From: Bacillota bacterium
GTDB taxonomy: Bacteria; Bacillota; Clostridia; Acetivibrionales; DSM-1351
NCBI GenBank assembly: GCA_023415305.1
Contig: JAEZKZ010000062.1
Coordinates: 34,037 to 98,036 of the forward strand
DNA length: 64,000 nucleotides
Reading direction: 5' to 3'
Both the position numbers and the translations under genes were made by a program. Positions 36,450 to 45,854 of this stretch are shown here, in pieces; position 1 is the stretch's first letter, and every line of letters starts with the position of its first letter. The notes beneath the pieces were generated by a model. That model saw only the letters and a program-made list of their open reading frames with translations. It did not search any database and was not told the origin of the DNA.

Positions 36450-37658
36450 ATGAGATATAAACCCATGGATAAGAATAAAAAAATATACTTGTTATATATA
36501 GTTACATCACTTTTTTGGTTTTCAACCTACATATATTCATCAATATTGCCTACTTACATAAAATCCCTTGGTGCTTCATACCTTATGGTTGGCCTTATAC
36601 TTGGGTGTTATGGAGTGGGTCAGCTGATGTTCAGAGTACCAATAGGTATTTTATCTGACCGGCTGGGAAAAAGAAAAATATTTATTAATCTGGGTTTGAT
36701 GTTCCTGATTATATCTTCTTTAGGGCTATATCTATTTGAACAGCCTCAGCTTATATTGATTTTCAGGTCCTTTTCCGGAATAGCTTCAGCGTTCTGGGTT
36801 ATATTTACTGTACTGTATTCAAGTTATTTTGAAGAAAGTGAGGCCGCAAAAGCAGTAGGTACGTTAAATGCCTTTTGTAATGGAGGGGTACTGCTTGGTC
36901 TGCTTTCGGGAGGCTTTATTGTTGACAGCTTCGGGGTCAGATATACCTTCCTCGTATCGCTGATAGTTGCTGTTTTAGGTTTGGCTGTTAGCTTTGGCAT
37001 TTCGGAAAAGAAATTGAATCGAAAACCGGCAGAGGTAAAGGAACTTCTTATAGTTGTCCGTGACAGTAACTTTCAAACGATCGCTGTTATGGGAGTAATC
37101 TGCCAGTTCGTATCCTTTTCAACCGTTTATGGGTTTACCCCGGTTGTGGCAAAAAATACTGGTGCCTCAGACTTCCAGATTGCAATGCTCACAGCCCTTT
37201 CAACAGTTCCTGTGATTTTAGGCTCTGCACTGAGTGGATCCTTCTTTGCAAGGAAGTTTGGAGAGCGCAGAACAATGATTTGGGGACTGGTAATTGCAGC
37301 ACTATCCTGCTGTGCAATACCATATTCAAACAATATGGTCATTCTTTCGATTTCTCAATGTATTGGCAGTTTTGGTACAGGAACGGTTTTTCCTCTGCTT
37401 ATGGGGCTCAGCATAAAGAATGTTACAAGTGACAAACGTGCAACTGCCATGGGTATTTTTCAGGCATTATACGGATTTGGAATATTTTTGGGTCCAACCG
37501 TTGTCGGAGCGCTTACAGATGGTATCGGCATTAAGTGGGGTTTTATAACCATAGGCGCAGTGGCATTATCAGGTGTTATCGTTGCCATGCTTTATAAGCA
37601 GAATAGTATTATAACAAAAGCAGACAGCGGATTAAACTCAAATAATATTTCTGCTTGA
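36450..37658 (+). CDS. MFS transporter, 402 aa
   Basis: This is a 12-helix major facilitator superfamily transporter. The motif between helices 2 and 3 is visible as GILSDRLGKRK, and a charged loop separates the two halves near residue 200. The substrate cannot be told. The ATG at 36450 has no clear ribosome site; the ATG at 36465 is an alternative that would drop five residues. An inverted repeat (CTTGT/ACAAG) lies at 36399-36418, upstream of the gene. Confidence 0.82.
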   Translation: MRYKPMDKNKKIYLLYIVTSLFWFSTYIYSSILPTYIKSLGASYLMVGLILGCYGVGQLMFRVPIGILSDRLGKRKIFINLGLMFLIISSLGLYLFEQPQLILIFRSFSGIASAFWVIFTVLYSSYFEESEAAKAVGTLNAFCNGGVLLGLLSGGFIVDSFGVRYTFLVSLIVAVLGLAVSFGISEKKLNRKPAEVKELLIVVRDSNFQTIAVMGVICQFVSFSTVYGFTPVVAKNTGASDFQIAMLTALSTVPVILGSALSGSFFARKFGERRTMIWGLVIAALSCCAIPYSNNMVILSISQCIGSFGTGTVFPLLMGLSIKNVTSDKRATAMGIFQALYGFGIFLGPTVVGALTDGIGIKWGFITIGAVALSGVIVAMLYKQNSIITKADSGLNSNNISA

Positions 37659-37757
37659 GGCTTTGGTTTGGGGCTGAAGGTCCTTGAACAGGTTTAACAG
37701 TTTGTAAGTAAATTAATGTTATAATAATAGTTTATTGGAATAAACAGGGAGAAGTGT

Positions 37758-38915
37758 ATGAAGCAAGTTAAGAAAGTAAGTATGGCCTTGCTATGCAACC
37801 AGATGATATTGATGTCAATGATATTAACTTCCACCGGGCTTGCACTGCCAAGACTGAAGGAGGAAATAGGACTGACCTCCGTACAGCAGGGGAGTCTGGT
37901 AAGTATTCAATACTTTGGTTTTACTGTTGCTGTATTGGTTGGGGGTACTTTAATTGATAAAGTAGGTAAGCTCAGAATTATGAGTCTGTCTTTCGGTATA
38001 TTGGGCCTGTCGGCTTTTTTATTTGGGGCAGCATCACAATACTGGATGACAGTTTTGGGCGTGCTTCTGATAGGTGCCTTTGGGAGTATCGCTCAGAATG
38101 GAATTATCACTCTGGCTACAAATTATGATAACAAAAGCGCTGAGAAAAATAATGCATTCATTCAGCTTTTCTTTACTGTCGGAGCTGTTTTAACACCTCT
38201 GTTGCTGTTGGTTTCTATGCTGCAGTTTAACAATTGGAGATTAGCTTATTATATGGTTGGCTTATTCTGTATACTTTTGGCGGGTATTACCTTAAGCTAC
38301 AGGGATGAAAAAGCTCCGGCGGCCATAGCATTGAAAGATAAATTCGCACTATATGTTAAGGCATTGAAAACTCCGTCATACCTTATAGCACCCATTGCCT
38401 TACTGCTTTATGTAGGTACAGAGATAGGAATTTGGGGGTTTGCATCTGTATTTTTTGAGAACCAGGGATATGGAACATTTTCCGGAATATTGACCAGTAT
38501 ACTCATTTGGCTCTCTATGTTTGTGGGCAGAACAATATCAGTAAGGCTACTGAGAAAATATAATATGATACATATTCTTATAGCACATGGAATTCTGGCT
38601 GTTATAGCATTGACCTGCGTAATATTCTCAGGGCAGACAGCCTCTATAGTGTGGATTAGTATATTCGGCTTTGCTTGTGCGCCCTTTTACCCTCTGTTGA
38701 TAGCCTGGATGACCCGAATTACAGGCGAGAAAAGCAGCAGTGCTCTGGCGCTGACCATGGCCTTCGGATCAATGGGGGCAATGCTTATGGGATGGCTTTC
38801 AGGAATGGTGGTTGACACCTGGGGAGCCAGATACATAACTGCTGTACCGGCATTTTCACTGATTATGTTAATTATACTATTGTTGGTTTTTAGGAATAAG
38901 AAAGTGGAGAATTAA
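37758..38915 (+). CDS. MFS transporter, 385 aa
   Basis: This is a second major facilitator transporter, unlike the preceding one in sequence, with GGTLIDKVGKLR in the loop after helix 2. It resembles the sugar-phosphate/small-molecule permeases with an FPGL-like fold, but the substrate is not identifiable. GGGAG precedes the ATG by 6 bases. It is 99 bases after the first MFS gene, so the two might be cotranscribed. No neighbouring enzyme suggests a pathway. Confidence 0.85.
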   Translation: MKQVKKVSMALLCNQMILMSMILTSTGLALPRLKEEIGLTSVQQGSLVSIQYFGFTVAVLVGGTLIDKVGKLRIMSLSFGILGLSAFLFGAASQYWMTVLGVLLIGAFGSIAQNGIITLATNYDNKSAEKNNAFIQLFFTVGAVLTPLLLLVSMLQFNNWRLAYYMVGLFCILLAGITLSYRDEKAPAAIALKDKFALYVKALKTPSYLIAPIALLLYVGTEIGIWGFASVFFENQGYGTFSGILTSILIWLSMFVGRTISVRLLRKYNMIHILIAHGILAVIALTCVIFSGQTASIVWISIFGFACAPFYPLLIAWMTRITGEKSSSALALTMAFGSMGAMLMGWLSGMVVDTWGARYITAVPAFSLIMLIILLLVFRNKKVEN

Positions 38916-39044
38916 CAATTGCACAGCTGAAATCCAACCCCCCGGTAGCCGAAAACTCTTCGATAATTGTCGCTTATACGGATAAATTGACTTAATTTAT
39001 CGCATATGTTAGTATTTGGTTATTATTATTGAGGAGGGTAACCG

Positions 39045-40322
39045 ATGAAAAAACTAACATCCTTTATTGTAGTTTTATCATTGATAGTAACAATGTTTAC
39101 TATCCCGACAGCAGCTGTAGAGACAAATAATAACGGAACTTTAGATTCACCTATAGCAATTAATCAAAAGCATACCTGGACTGAAAAAAAAGACTACCTG
39201 GGAGACACAATTTCTGCTACATATTCATTGACAGTAAAAAAGGTGACAAAAATTTCTGACAGCGAGCTAAATGCTCTTGGATTTAAAAAAGAAGAAAGCG
39301 ATGGCAAGTATGAATATGAATACGCACTTGTTGATTTGGCATACGAAGTAAAAGATGCTTCAATAACAAAGGTAAAAGGTAAAGGTACGATAAGTCTAAG
39401 CGCCTACAGCCCATATTTCTGGGGTATAAAAACCGCAGATGGAATATCAGGCTTAATGGGCATCAAATCCAGTGGTTTTGACGGTAGTTTCTCGAAAGCC
39501 GTATCAGATGCAACCAAATCCAAGAAAGTAACTCCCGGAATAAAAGAGTCTTTTAAAACCGATGGTAAGATACTTATAGTTTTGTTAAAGGGTAAAACAA
39601 ACTATCTCACCATACGCAATAATGAAATCGAGGATTATAAAAATAGTTTTATTTATTTTAACCTGAAGTACTCTGGAGAATCCTCTAGTAAAGATGAGGA
39701 TAATAAAAAACAAGTTGATGAAAATCAAGTAATAAGTGATGAGAAGGAAATTTCTACTTCAGAAAATAAGGCAGCTGATGGTGACGGAACATTCAATTCA
39801 CCTGTTTCAATGAATCAGAAGCATACTTGGACGGAAAAAAGAGACTATCTGGGAGATACAATTTCTGCTTCATATTCAGTTACTGTGAAAAATGTAAAGA
39901 AGCTATCCTCAAGCGAGCTGAAGGACCTTGGTTTTAAAGAAGGGGAAAGTGACGGAAAATATGAATATGAATATGCACTTATTGATTTGGTATATGAAGT
40001 AAAAAATGCCGCAGTGAATAAGGGCACAGGAAAGGGGTCATTAAGTCTCAGTTCTTTTACTCCTTACTTATGGGGGATTAAAACCGCAGATGGAATTTCA
40101 GGCCTAATGGGTATCAGAAATTATGGTTTTGACGGAAGTATGTCTAGTACCATATCTGGTGCAACCAAGTCTAAAAAAGTTACTCCCGGTATGAAAGAAG
40201 AATATAAGGCGGAGGGTAAGGTACTTGCGGTTTTAATAAAAGGTAAAACAAATTATCTGGTTTTCCGGAATCAGGAAACTAAAGATTACAAAAGTTCCTT
40301 CATATACTTTAAGTTGACATAG
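39045..40322 (+). CDS. Secreted protein with two copies of an unknown domain
   Basis: A signal peptide of about 24 residues is followed by two repeats of about 175 residues (about 32-208 and 248-425) joined by a Lys/Glu/Asp-rich linker. Conserved pieces include QKHTWTE, YLGDTISA, GKYEYEYAL, and GIKTADGISGLMGI with a terminal SFIYF. The domain has some resemblance to DUF4352/telokin-like secreted beta-sandwiches, but I am not sure. I see no anchor, so it is probably released or held noncovalently. The gene has a strong ribosome site (GAGGAGGG) and no functional partner nearby. Confidence 0.7.
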   Translation: MKKLTSFIVVLSLIVTMFTIPTAAVETNNNGTLDSPIAINQKHTWTEKKDYLGDTISATYSLTVKKVTKISDSELNALGFKKEESDGKYEYEYALVDLAYEVKDASITKVKGKGTISLSAYSPYFWGIKTADGISGLMGIKSSGFDGSFSKAVSDATKSKKVTPGIKESFKTDGKILIVLLKGKTNYLTIRNNEIEDYKNSFIYFNLKYSGESSSKDEDNKKQVDENQVISDEKEISTSENKAADGDGTFNSPVSMNQKHTWTEKRDYLGDTISASYSVTVKNVKKLSSSELKDLGFKEGESDGKYEYEYALIDLVYEVKNAAVNKGTGKGSLSLSSFTPYLWGIKTADGISGLMGIRNYGFDGSMSSTISGATKSKKVTPGMKEEYKAEGKVLAVLIKGKTNYLVFRNQETKDYKSSFIYFKLT

Positions 40323-40381
40323 TATAATAAATTGTATAAAACTCAATGATATGTTTATATAATTATAATGAAATTAATATA

Positions 40382-40417
40382 CAGAAACGCTCTGAGCTTC
40401 GACTCAGAGCGTTTCTG
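40382..40417 (+). terminator. Hairpin after the duplicated-domain gene
   Basis: A 15-bp stem (CAGAAACGCTCTGAG at 40382-40396 with its complement at 40403-40417) has a six-base CTTCGA loop. The T tract is short, but the stem is very stable. Confidence 0.75.
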
Positions 40418-40502
40418 CCTGTTCAAGAGATATTCGGTTAAAAAAATATATACTGTAGAAACTAAAGCAAAAAAATAAACAGGCAGTTTTTTGTATTTCA
40501 TA

Positions 40503-40531
40503 TTGACTAAATAAGGAAAGAACGGTATAGT
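40503..40531 (+). promoter_or_regulatory. metY promoter (predicted)
   Basis: TTGACT (40503-40508), a 17-bp spacer and TATAGT (40526-40531). A small palindrome, AATAC-TAG-GTATT (40560-40572), lies just before the ribosome site and could be an operator; which factor binds is unknown. Confidence 0.7.
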
Positions 40532-40589
40532 AATATCAATATATTATTAAACTTATAAAAATACTAGGTATTAAACAGGAGGTGGCCAT

Positions 40590-41870
40590 ATGAGCCGTAA
40601 ATTGAGTTTTGATACATTGCAGGTCCACGCCGGACAGGAAGTTGACCCTACTACGAGATCAAGGGCAGTTCCCATATATCAGACTACATCATATGTATTT
40701 GAGAATGCTGAAAATGCAGCTGATCTGTTTGGTCTGAGAGCTTCAGGAAATATTTATACACGAATAATGAATCCGACAAATGATGTGTTTGAGAAAAGGA
40801 TCGCAGCGCTAGAGGGCGGTACAGCTGCTTTGGCGGTTGCATCAGGCTCTGCAGCCATTACTTATTCCATACTTAATATAGCCGGTGCAGGAGATAATAT
40901 TGTTGCCGCCAACACCCTGTACGGCGGTACTTATAATCTTTTTTCAGTAACACTGCCAAGATACGGCGTTAATACAACCTTCGTGAATCCTGATAACGTG
41001 GAAAATTTTGAAAAGGCCATTGATGATAAAACAAAGGCCATTTATATTGAGTCTATCGGAAATCCTAATGCAAATATAATAGATATAGAAGCGGTAGCAG
41101 ATATAGCACATAAAAACGGAATTCCCCTTATAGTTGACAATACCTTCGGTACACCCTATCTTATCAGACCTATTGAGTTCGGTGCCGATGTAGTTGTCCA
41201 CTCTGCAACCAAGTTCATTGGCGGACACGGTACCTCTATCGGAGGAATCATTATAGACGGCGGCAAATTCGATTATGCTGCAAGCGGAAAGTTCCCCGGC
41301 TTTACTCAACCTGATGAAAGCTATCACGGAGTGGTATACTCACAATTGGGTGGGGTAGCATTTGTTCTGAAAGCCAGAGTTCAGCTATTGAGAGATACAG
41401 GAGCTGCAATCAGCCCTTTTAATTCATTCTTGTTTATACAGGGTTTAGAGACTCTTTCACTGAGAGTTGAAAGACATGTAAGCAATTCCAAAAAAATAGC
41501 AGAGCATCTTGAGCAGCATCCTCTTGTTGAATGGGTAAATTATCCAAGCCTTAAAAGCAACAAGTATTATGAACTGGCCGAGAAGTATGTTCCAAAGGGG
41601 GCAGGCTCAATATTCACGTTTGGAATAAAGGGCGGCGCCGAAGAGGCAAAGAAGTTCATAGACAGTCTTGAAATATTCTCGCTGCTGGCTAATGTTGCAG
41701 ATGCCAAATCCTTAGTTATACATCCTGCAACAACCACCCATTCTCAGCTTTCCGACAAGGATCTGGCAGAATCCGGTGTGACACCCAATACAATTCGTCT
41801 TTCTGTTGGTATAGAAGATGTGGACGATTTGATCTGGGATATCGATCAGGCTTTGGAGAAAATAAGATAA
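40590..41870 (+). CDS. metY: O-acetylhomoserine sulfhydrylase
   Basis: This 426-aa PLP enzyme makes L-homocysteine from O-acetyl-L-homoserine and sulfide. It belongs to the Cys/Met metabolism PLP family, with the N-terminal PIYQTTSYVFENA, NPTNDVFEKRIAALEGG, and the PLP lysine Lys208 in HSATKFIGGHG. Its length matches MetY rather than the shorter cystathionine synthases. AGGAGGTGG precedes the ATG. The next gene encodes the enzyme that makes its acetylhomoserine substrate, so the two form a direct sulfhydrylation route to methionine. Confidence 0.94.
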   Translation: MSRKLSFDTLQVHAGQEVDPTTRSRAVPIYQTTSYVFENAENAADLFGLRASGNIYTRIMNPTNDVFEKRIAALEGGTAALAVASGSAAITYSILNIAGAGDNIVAANTLYGGTYNLFSVTLPRYGVNTTFVNPDNVENFEKAIDDKTKAIYIESIGNPNANIIDIEAVADIAHKNGIPLIVDNTFGTPYLIRPIEFGADVVVHSATKFIGGHGTSIGGIIIDGGKFDYAASGKFPGFTQPDESYHGVVYSQLGGVAFVLKARVQLLRDTGAAISPFNSFLFIQGLETLSLRVERHVSNSKKIAEHLEQHPLVEWVNYPSLKSNKYYELAEKYVPKGAGSIFTFGIKGGAEEAKKFIDSLEIFSLLANVADAKSLVIHPATTTHSQLSDKDLAESGVTPNTIRLSVGIEDVDDLIWDIDQALEKIR

Positions 41871-41931
41871 TGAAATTTCAATTAATAAAATAAGGTAATC
41901 TGGATTAGATTCAGAAAACAAGCATTTAGAT

Positions 41932-41986
41932 AAAAAGAACCATGTGAAAATGAAGGAATAGAATTCTTTTATACGTGGTTCTTTTT
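41932..41986 (+). terminator. Intrinsic terminator after metY
   Basis: A 14-bp stem (41932-41945 with 41973-41986, one T-G pair) encloses a 27-nt loop and ends in five T residues. Confidence 0.85.
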
Positions 41987-42002
41987 AACGCTTTATGGGA
42001 GA

Positions 42003-42036
42003 TGCTCAGAAACACGTAGATTGTTTTTCGAAGGAG
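42003..42036. repeat. Partial copy of the 14161 hairpin-cassette sequence
   Basis: TGCTCAGAAACAC at 42003-42015 is identical to 14161-14173, followed in both places by a related TTCGAAGG segment. The remaining intergenic DNA to 42120 is AT-rich and unremarkable. Confidence 0.5.
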
Positions 42037-42135
42037 GCGGTTTTATTTCCTTTTATTACGGTACCAGTTGACTTTTTATTTTTAGTGACTATATAATTTA
42101 TATCATTAGTGTAAAATGACTTCAAGAGTAACACG

Positions 42136-42225
42136 TCACTATCGAAAGTGAACACTGGAGTTTTCCACTACTACGCTCCTTACCCGGCTCACGGCAGGTG
42201 CGCAGGTAATAAATTTGTGAGCCGG
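42136..42225 (+). promoter_or_regulatory. Structured leader of metA
   Basis: Three hairpins can form before the metA start: TCACT/AGTGA (42136-42140 with 42147-42151), GGAG/CTCC, and a 9-bp perfect stem CCGGCTCAC/GTGAGCCGG (42184-42192 with 42217-42225) around a 24-nt loop. I see no SAM-I (S-box) core. The function is unknown; it may be an attenuator, a new riboswitch or a translation control element. Confidence 0.5.
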
Positions 42226-42245
42226 AAAGGCCGATGGTGCTAAAT

Positions 42246-43166
42246 ATGCCAATAAGAATACCTGATAACTTGCCTGCAGCTGAAATTTTAAATAATGAGA
42301 ACATATTTGTCATGTTTGAGGACCGAGCATATCATCAGGATATCAGGCCCCTTAAAATAGTCATACTCAATCTGATGCCGACAAAGATAACTACCGAAAC
42401 TCAACTCCTAAGGCTGATAGGCAATACTCCGCTGCAGATAGAGACTATTTTACTGTATCCTGCATCACATATACCTAAAAATACACCTGAGGCGCATCTG
42501 CTTGAGTTTTACAAGACCTTCGATGAAATCAGGGATGAACATTTTGACGGACTGATCATAACCGGCGCCCCAATTGAGCAAATGCCTTTTGAACAGGTTA
42601 ATTACTGGGATGAACTGACTCAGATTATGGATTGGAGCCTTACAAACGTGTACTCCACCCTTCATATTTGCTGGGGCGCCCAAGCAGGACTTTATTATCA
42701 TTATGGCATACCCAAATATGATATTCCCAATAAGATGTTCGGAGTTTTCCCGCATACAAAGACTAAAGAGCACGTCAAACTCCTAAGGGGTTTCGATGAT
42801 ATATTTTATGTGCCTCACTCAAGGTATACAGAGATAAGGAAAGAAGACATATGCAAGGTTGATGACCTGGAAATATTATCGGAGTCCGAGGAAGCCGGAG
42901 TATACCTGGTAGCATCTAAAGATGGAAGACATATTTTTGCCACAGGACATAGTGAGTACGACCCGCTGACCCTTAAATCAGAATATGACAGAGATGTGGA
43001 AAAGGGCCTCGATATATCGGTCCCCAAAAACTATTATCCCAATGACGACCCCAGCAAACAGCCTATAGTGAGGTGGAGGGGGCATGGAAATCTGCTGTTC
43101 CTGAATTGGCTGAACTATTATGTTTACCAGGAGACGCCTTACGATTTAACCAAAATCGGGAAGTAG
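42246..43166 (+). CDS. metA: Homoserine O-acetyltransferase (MetA type)
   Basis: This 306-aa enzyme activates homoserine for methionine synthesis. It has the catalytic cysteine Cys142 in LHICWGAQAGLYYHYG and GHSEYDPLTL with the acid pair His-x-Glu. At the position that decides acyl-CoA choice, glutamate (Glu111 in TGAPIEQM) replaces the glycine of the succinyl-specific enzyme, which is known to give acetyl-CoA specificity. This fits metY, which uses acetylhomoserine. The start is the ATG at 42246, matching known N-termini (MPIRIPDNLPA); an earlier ATG lies 12 bases upstream. Confidence 0.94.
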   Translation: MPIRIPDNLPAAEILNNENIFVMFEDRAYHQDIRPLKIVILNLMPTKITTETQLLRLIGNTPLQIETILLYPASHIPKNTPEAHLLEFYKTFDEIRDEHFDGLIITGAPIEQMPFEQVNYWDELTQIMDWSLTNVYSTLHICWGAQAGLYYHYGIPKYDIPNKMFGVFPHTKTKEHVKLLRGFDDIFYVPHSRYTEIRKEDICKVDDLEILSESEEAGVYLVASKDGRHIFATGHSEYDPLTLKSEYDRDVEKGLDISVPKNYYPNDDPSKQPIVRWRGHGNLLFLNWLNYYVYQETPYDLTKIGK

Positions 43167-43232
43167 GAAGTAACAGAATATATCAGACCATATGAGCACC
43201 TAAAAGTTATAACAATCCATATCTTATATATC

Positions 43233-43306
43233 GGGTGTTCAATACCCTCAAGGTACCCGAACACCCTGGTAGTGCGGTCATTGCGACATTGATTGCTGTG
43301 CCAGGG
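43233..43306. other. GC-rich structured intergenic segment after metA
   Basis: GGGTGTTC (43233-43240) can pair with GAACACCC (43259-43266), and CCCTGG (43264-43269) with CCAGGG (43301-43306), so the two helices share bases and compete. The region up to about 43345 is much more GC-rich than its flanks. It has no trusted ORF and no clear terminator, and it is not a recognisable SRP RNA or tmRNA. Confidence 0.4.
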
Positions 43307-43440
43307 GGAGGACCGGTACAGGATGGGGATGGGTAGCAGTCTTTTTCGGTGCTCATAGGGTAAATAGAATAACTCTATCTACTTTACATAATATTTAACA
43401 GTCTCTTAAAATGTTACAAATTTTAGTGTTCATTTTGTCA

Positions 43441-44217
43441 TTATTTTAAATCGGAGTTTCCTCTGATTTTCTGAATACTTCTGCTTACCGCGTCCTTTGA
43501 ATTTCCCCAGGGTGCGTCGTTGAACCTGTAATCGAATTTCTTTGTAAACCAGTCAACTTCCTTTTCAATACGTTCCATATTGGCAAGCTGTAGCTCCATC
43601 AAATTCCGGGTAAAAATAGCTGTCTCATTAACATTCAGATACTTTTTCGTAGAGCTTAGCAGCTGCTTAAGATGCTTAAGACAAAAACCCTTCTTAGAGT
43701 GAAACTTTTCTCTGAATTCAGGCTCCTTAAAATATAAATAAAAAACAACATCAGTATACCTGTCCATGGTTCGTTCAAGCTTATTGCAAATAGCGCAGTT
43801 TTTCTCAATATTGTCAAGCTGTGAAACCAATTCAGCCACCAGTTTTTCGGTTTCAGTTGGTTTTGATGAGAGCTTATTGGACAGGTTTTTGACAAGACCT
43901 GTGGCTGCATCCTTCTCCAAAGCTGAAGTCTTACTTTCATAAAGCTTTTTCATAGCAGTGTTTTTTTCCTGCAGGAAGGTGTCAATCATTAAAGCCAAAC
44001 CAAGACGATTTGCCTGTTTGTTGTACATGGCTTCAAAATGCTCCCGGCAAAAACCCAGCTCGTTTGTTTCCTGCCTCTTGTCCGGTTCCATCAGGGCTGG
44101 ACCAAGGGCGTAGTCCACACTTTCATCCTCAAGTTTTTTCTCCAATACGCAGAGCGGACATTCGCAATCCGCTGAAAATGCGTCAGTGACCGGTATTGTA
44201 TAGATTTTTTCCTTCAT
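43441..44217 (-). CDS. DUF6062 family protein
   Basis: This 258-aa protein is a member of the uncharacterised clostridial DUF6062 family. Two modules of similar design are visible: CECPLC with FCREHF, and CAICNKLE with FCLKHL, so paired cysteines and Cys/His residues probably bind a metal. It has no signal peptide or membrane segment, and it ends with a basic tail. The start is the ATG at 44217 behind GGAG. The gene is convergent with metA and divergent from ogg; no partner is suggested by the neighbours. Confidence 0.75.
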   Translation of the reverse strand: MKEKIYTIPVTDAFSADCECPLCVLEKKLEDESVDYALGPALMEPDKRQETNELGFCREHFEAMYNKQANRLGLALMIDTFLQEKNTAMKKLYESKTSALEKDAATGLVKNLSNKLSSKPTETEKLVAELVSQLDNIEKNCAICNKLERTMDRYTDVVFYLYFKEPEFREKFHSKKGFCLKHLKQLLSSTKKYLNVNETAIFTRNLMELQLANMERIEKEVDWFTKKFDYRFNDAPWGNSKDAVSRSIQKIRGNSDLK

Positions 44218-44489
44218 ATGCTGTGTTTCTCCTGTTTATTGTTTCTTATAATATCGACAGAATTTTTTAACATTTACGCTGCTTGTTTGTTTGTATTACA
44301 ATTATGAATTATATCACTTAAACAGATAATCCGATACAATAATTGTTTAAAGAGCTTTAAATCTGATTCGAGAAGTCTAATAGGGGTAGAAACTATTATA
44401 TTGAACATATATTCATCAATAACATTAATTTTAAACCAGTGTGACTAATATTTAAAAATGCAAAATAAGAATTGGAAGGGAAGACAGTA

Positions 44490-45383
44490 ATGGACTACAA
44501 GGGTTATTTACTTGAGGAAAGGAACGGCTGCCTTAAAGTCGGAAATGTGCGGGATTTCAACCTGACCCATATATTTGAATGTGGACAATGCTTCAGGTGG
44601 ATAAAGCAGGAGGATGGAAGCTACCGGGGGATAGTGAGAGGAAAGCTGGCACGGGTAAGCTTTGAAGGAGATACCTTGTATATTGAGAACTCGGGAATTC
44701 AAGATTTCATTGATACGTGGTTTGATTATTTTGACCTGGGAACCGATTACTCCGAAATAAAGGCAGTCCTTGAAAAGGATGCCATAATGAAGGACGCCAT
44801 TAAAACCGGCTATGGAATAAGACTGCTAAGGCAGGATTTCTGGGAGATGCTTATTTCCTTTATCATATCGGCTAACAATATGATTCCAAGAATAATGAAG
44901 ACTGTGGATACACTTTCTGTAATGAAGGGTGAATGTATAGATGCCGATAAGTGTTGGTATAGCTTTCCGGAAATTGAAGCCCTTGCAGCAGCGACACTGG
45001 AGGAAATACAAAGCTGCAGGGCCGGTTTCAGATGCAAATATATTTATCAGACCTCACAGCTTATGAAGGCTGGTAAGATAACGAAAGACAGGCTTGTAAA
45101 ACTGGAAACCGAGGCTGCCAGGAAGGAACTGATGACCCTGCCGGGGGTTGGACCCAAGGTTGCAGACTGTGTTCTGCTTTTCAGTGGTATAAAGTATGAT
45201 GTTTTTCCAACCGATGTTTGGGTAAAAAGAGTTATGGAGGAGCTGTTTCTTAAGAGAGAGGCCAGCCACGGTGAGATACAGCAGTTTGCGGTGGATAATT
45301 TCGGGGACCTTACAGGGTATGCACAGCAGTATCTATTTTACCATGCAAGGCTGAACAAGATAGGCATGTCCTCGCGCAAGTAG
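44490..45383 (+). CDS. ogg: 8-oxoguanine DNA glycosylase, OGG1 type
   Basis: This 297-aa protein is a bifunctional DNA glycosylase/AP lyase that removes 8-oxoguanine. The helix-hairpin-helix-GPD motif is complete: LPGVGPKVADC with the catalytic lysine Lys223 and FPTDVWVKR with Asp242, 19 residues later, as in human OGG1. The N-terminal domain has the FECGQCFRW segment typical of the OGG family. I chose the ATG at 44490, 8 bases behind GGAAGGGA, over a TTG at 44472. It lies alone between the DUF6062 and DUF3343 genes. Confidence 0.93.
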   Translation: MDYKGYLLEERNGCLKVGNVRDFNLTHIFECGQCFRWIKQEDGSYRGIVRGKLARVSFEGDTLYIENSGIQDFIDTWFDYFDLGTDYSEIKAVLEKDAIMKDAIKTGYGIRLLRQDFWEMLISFIISANNMIPRIMKTVDTLSVMKGECIDADKCWYSFPEIEALAAATLEEIQSCRAGFRCKYIYQTSQLMKAGKITKDRLVKLETEAARKELMTLPGVGPKVADCVLLFSGIKYDVFPTDVWVKRVMEELFLKREASHGEIQQFAVDNFGDLTGYAQQYLFYHARLNKIGMSSRK

Positions 45384-45526
45384 TCTGCTATTCCCCAACC
45401 ATTTGCCAGTGATAAAGACCATCAATTAAGTCTGCCGGAGACGGAACTTTTTAGATCCCGTTTCTATATTATGTATAGTAAAGGCACATTTTTCATACTA
45501 GATATTATGCAGATGGAGTGGTTTTT

Positions 45527-45784
45527 ATGAAGTGTATTGCAATATTGGAAACGGGTAATTATGTATACAAACTGGAATCTGCTCTTGAAAGGAAAGGCTA
45601 TAAATTTGATATAGTTTCAACTCCATGTCATGTCGCTAAAGGAGGCTGCGGCTTGTGCCTTAAATTTCCTGAGGAGTATCTGTCTGTTATAAAGAACGAG
45701 GCTATAACATGCAATACGCCTGTAAAGGCAGTTTACAGGATTGTCCCCGGTTTGACAAGGAACCGATATCAAAGGATACAGTAA
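45527..45784 (+). CDS. DUF3343 protein (putative Se/S carrier-like)
   Basis: This 85-aa protein belongs to the DUF3343 family of small proteins described as selenium/sulfur carrier-like. Paired cysteines are visible in STPCHVAKGGCGLCLKFP, the conserved region of the family. The ATG at 45527 follows GGAG by 9 bases; an in-frame GTG at 45518 is less likely. Being upstream of cysE/cysS, it would fit a role in sulfur handling, but about 740 bases and two promoters separate them, so cotranscription is doubtful. Confidence 0.8.
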   Translation: MKCIAILETGNYVYKLESALERKGYKFDIVSTPCHVAKGGCGLCLKFPEEYLSVIKNEAITCNTPVKAVYRIVPGLTRNRYQRIQ

Positions 45785-45854
45785 AAAGACTAAATATAAT
45801 AAAGATAACAGCAGATAGCAGGCGATATATTACTTTAATAATTTTAATAAATAT

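Noticed and set aside
42120..42245. SAM-I (S-box) riboswitch before metA
   Set aside because: The conserved S-box core segments are not present; only unrelated hairpins are visible.
43233..43345. SRP RNA or tmRNA
   Set aside because: The SRP core GGTCAGGTCCGGAAGG and the tRNA-like ends of tmRNA are missing.
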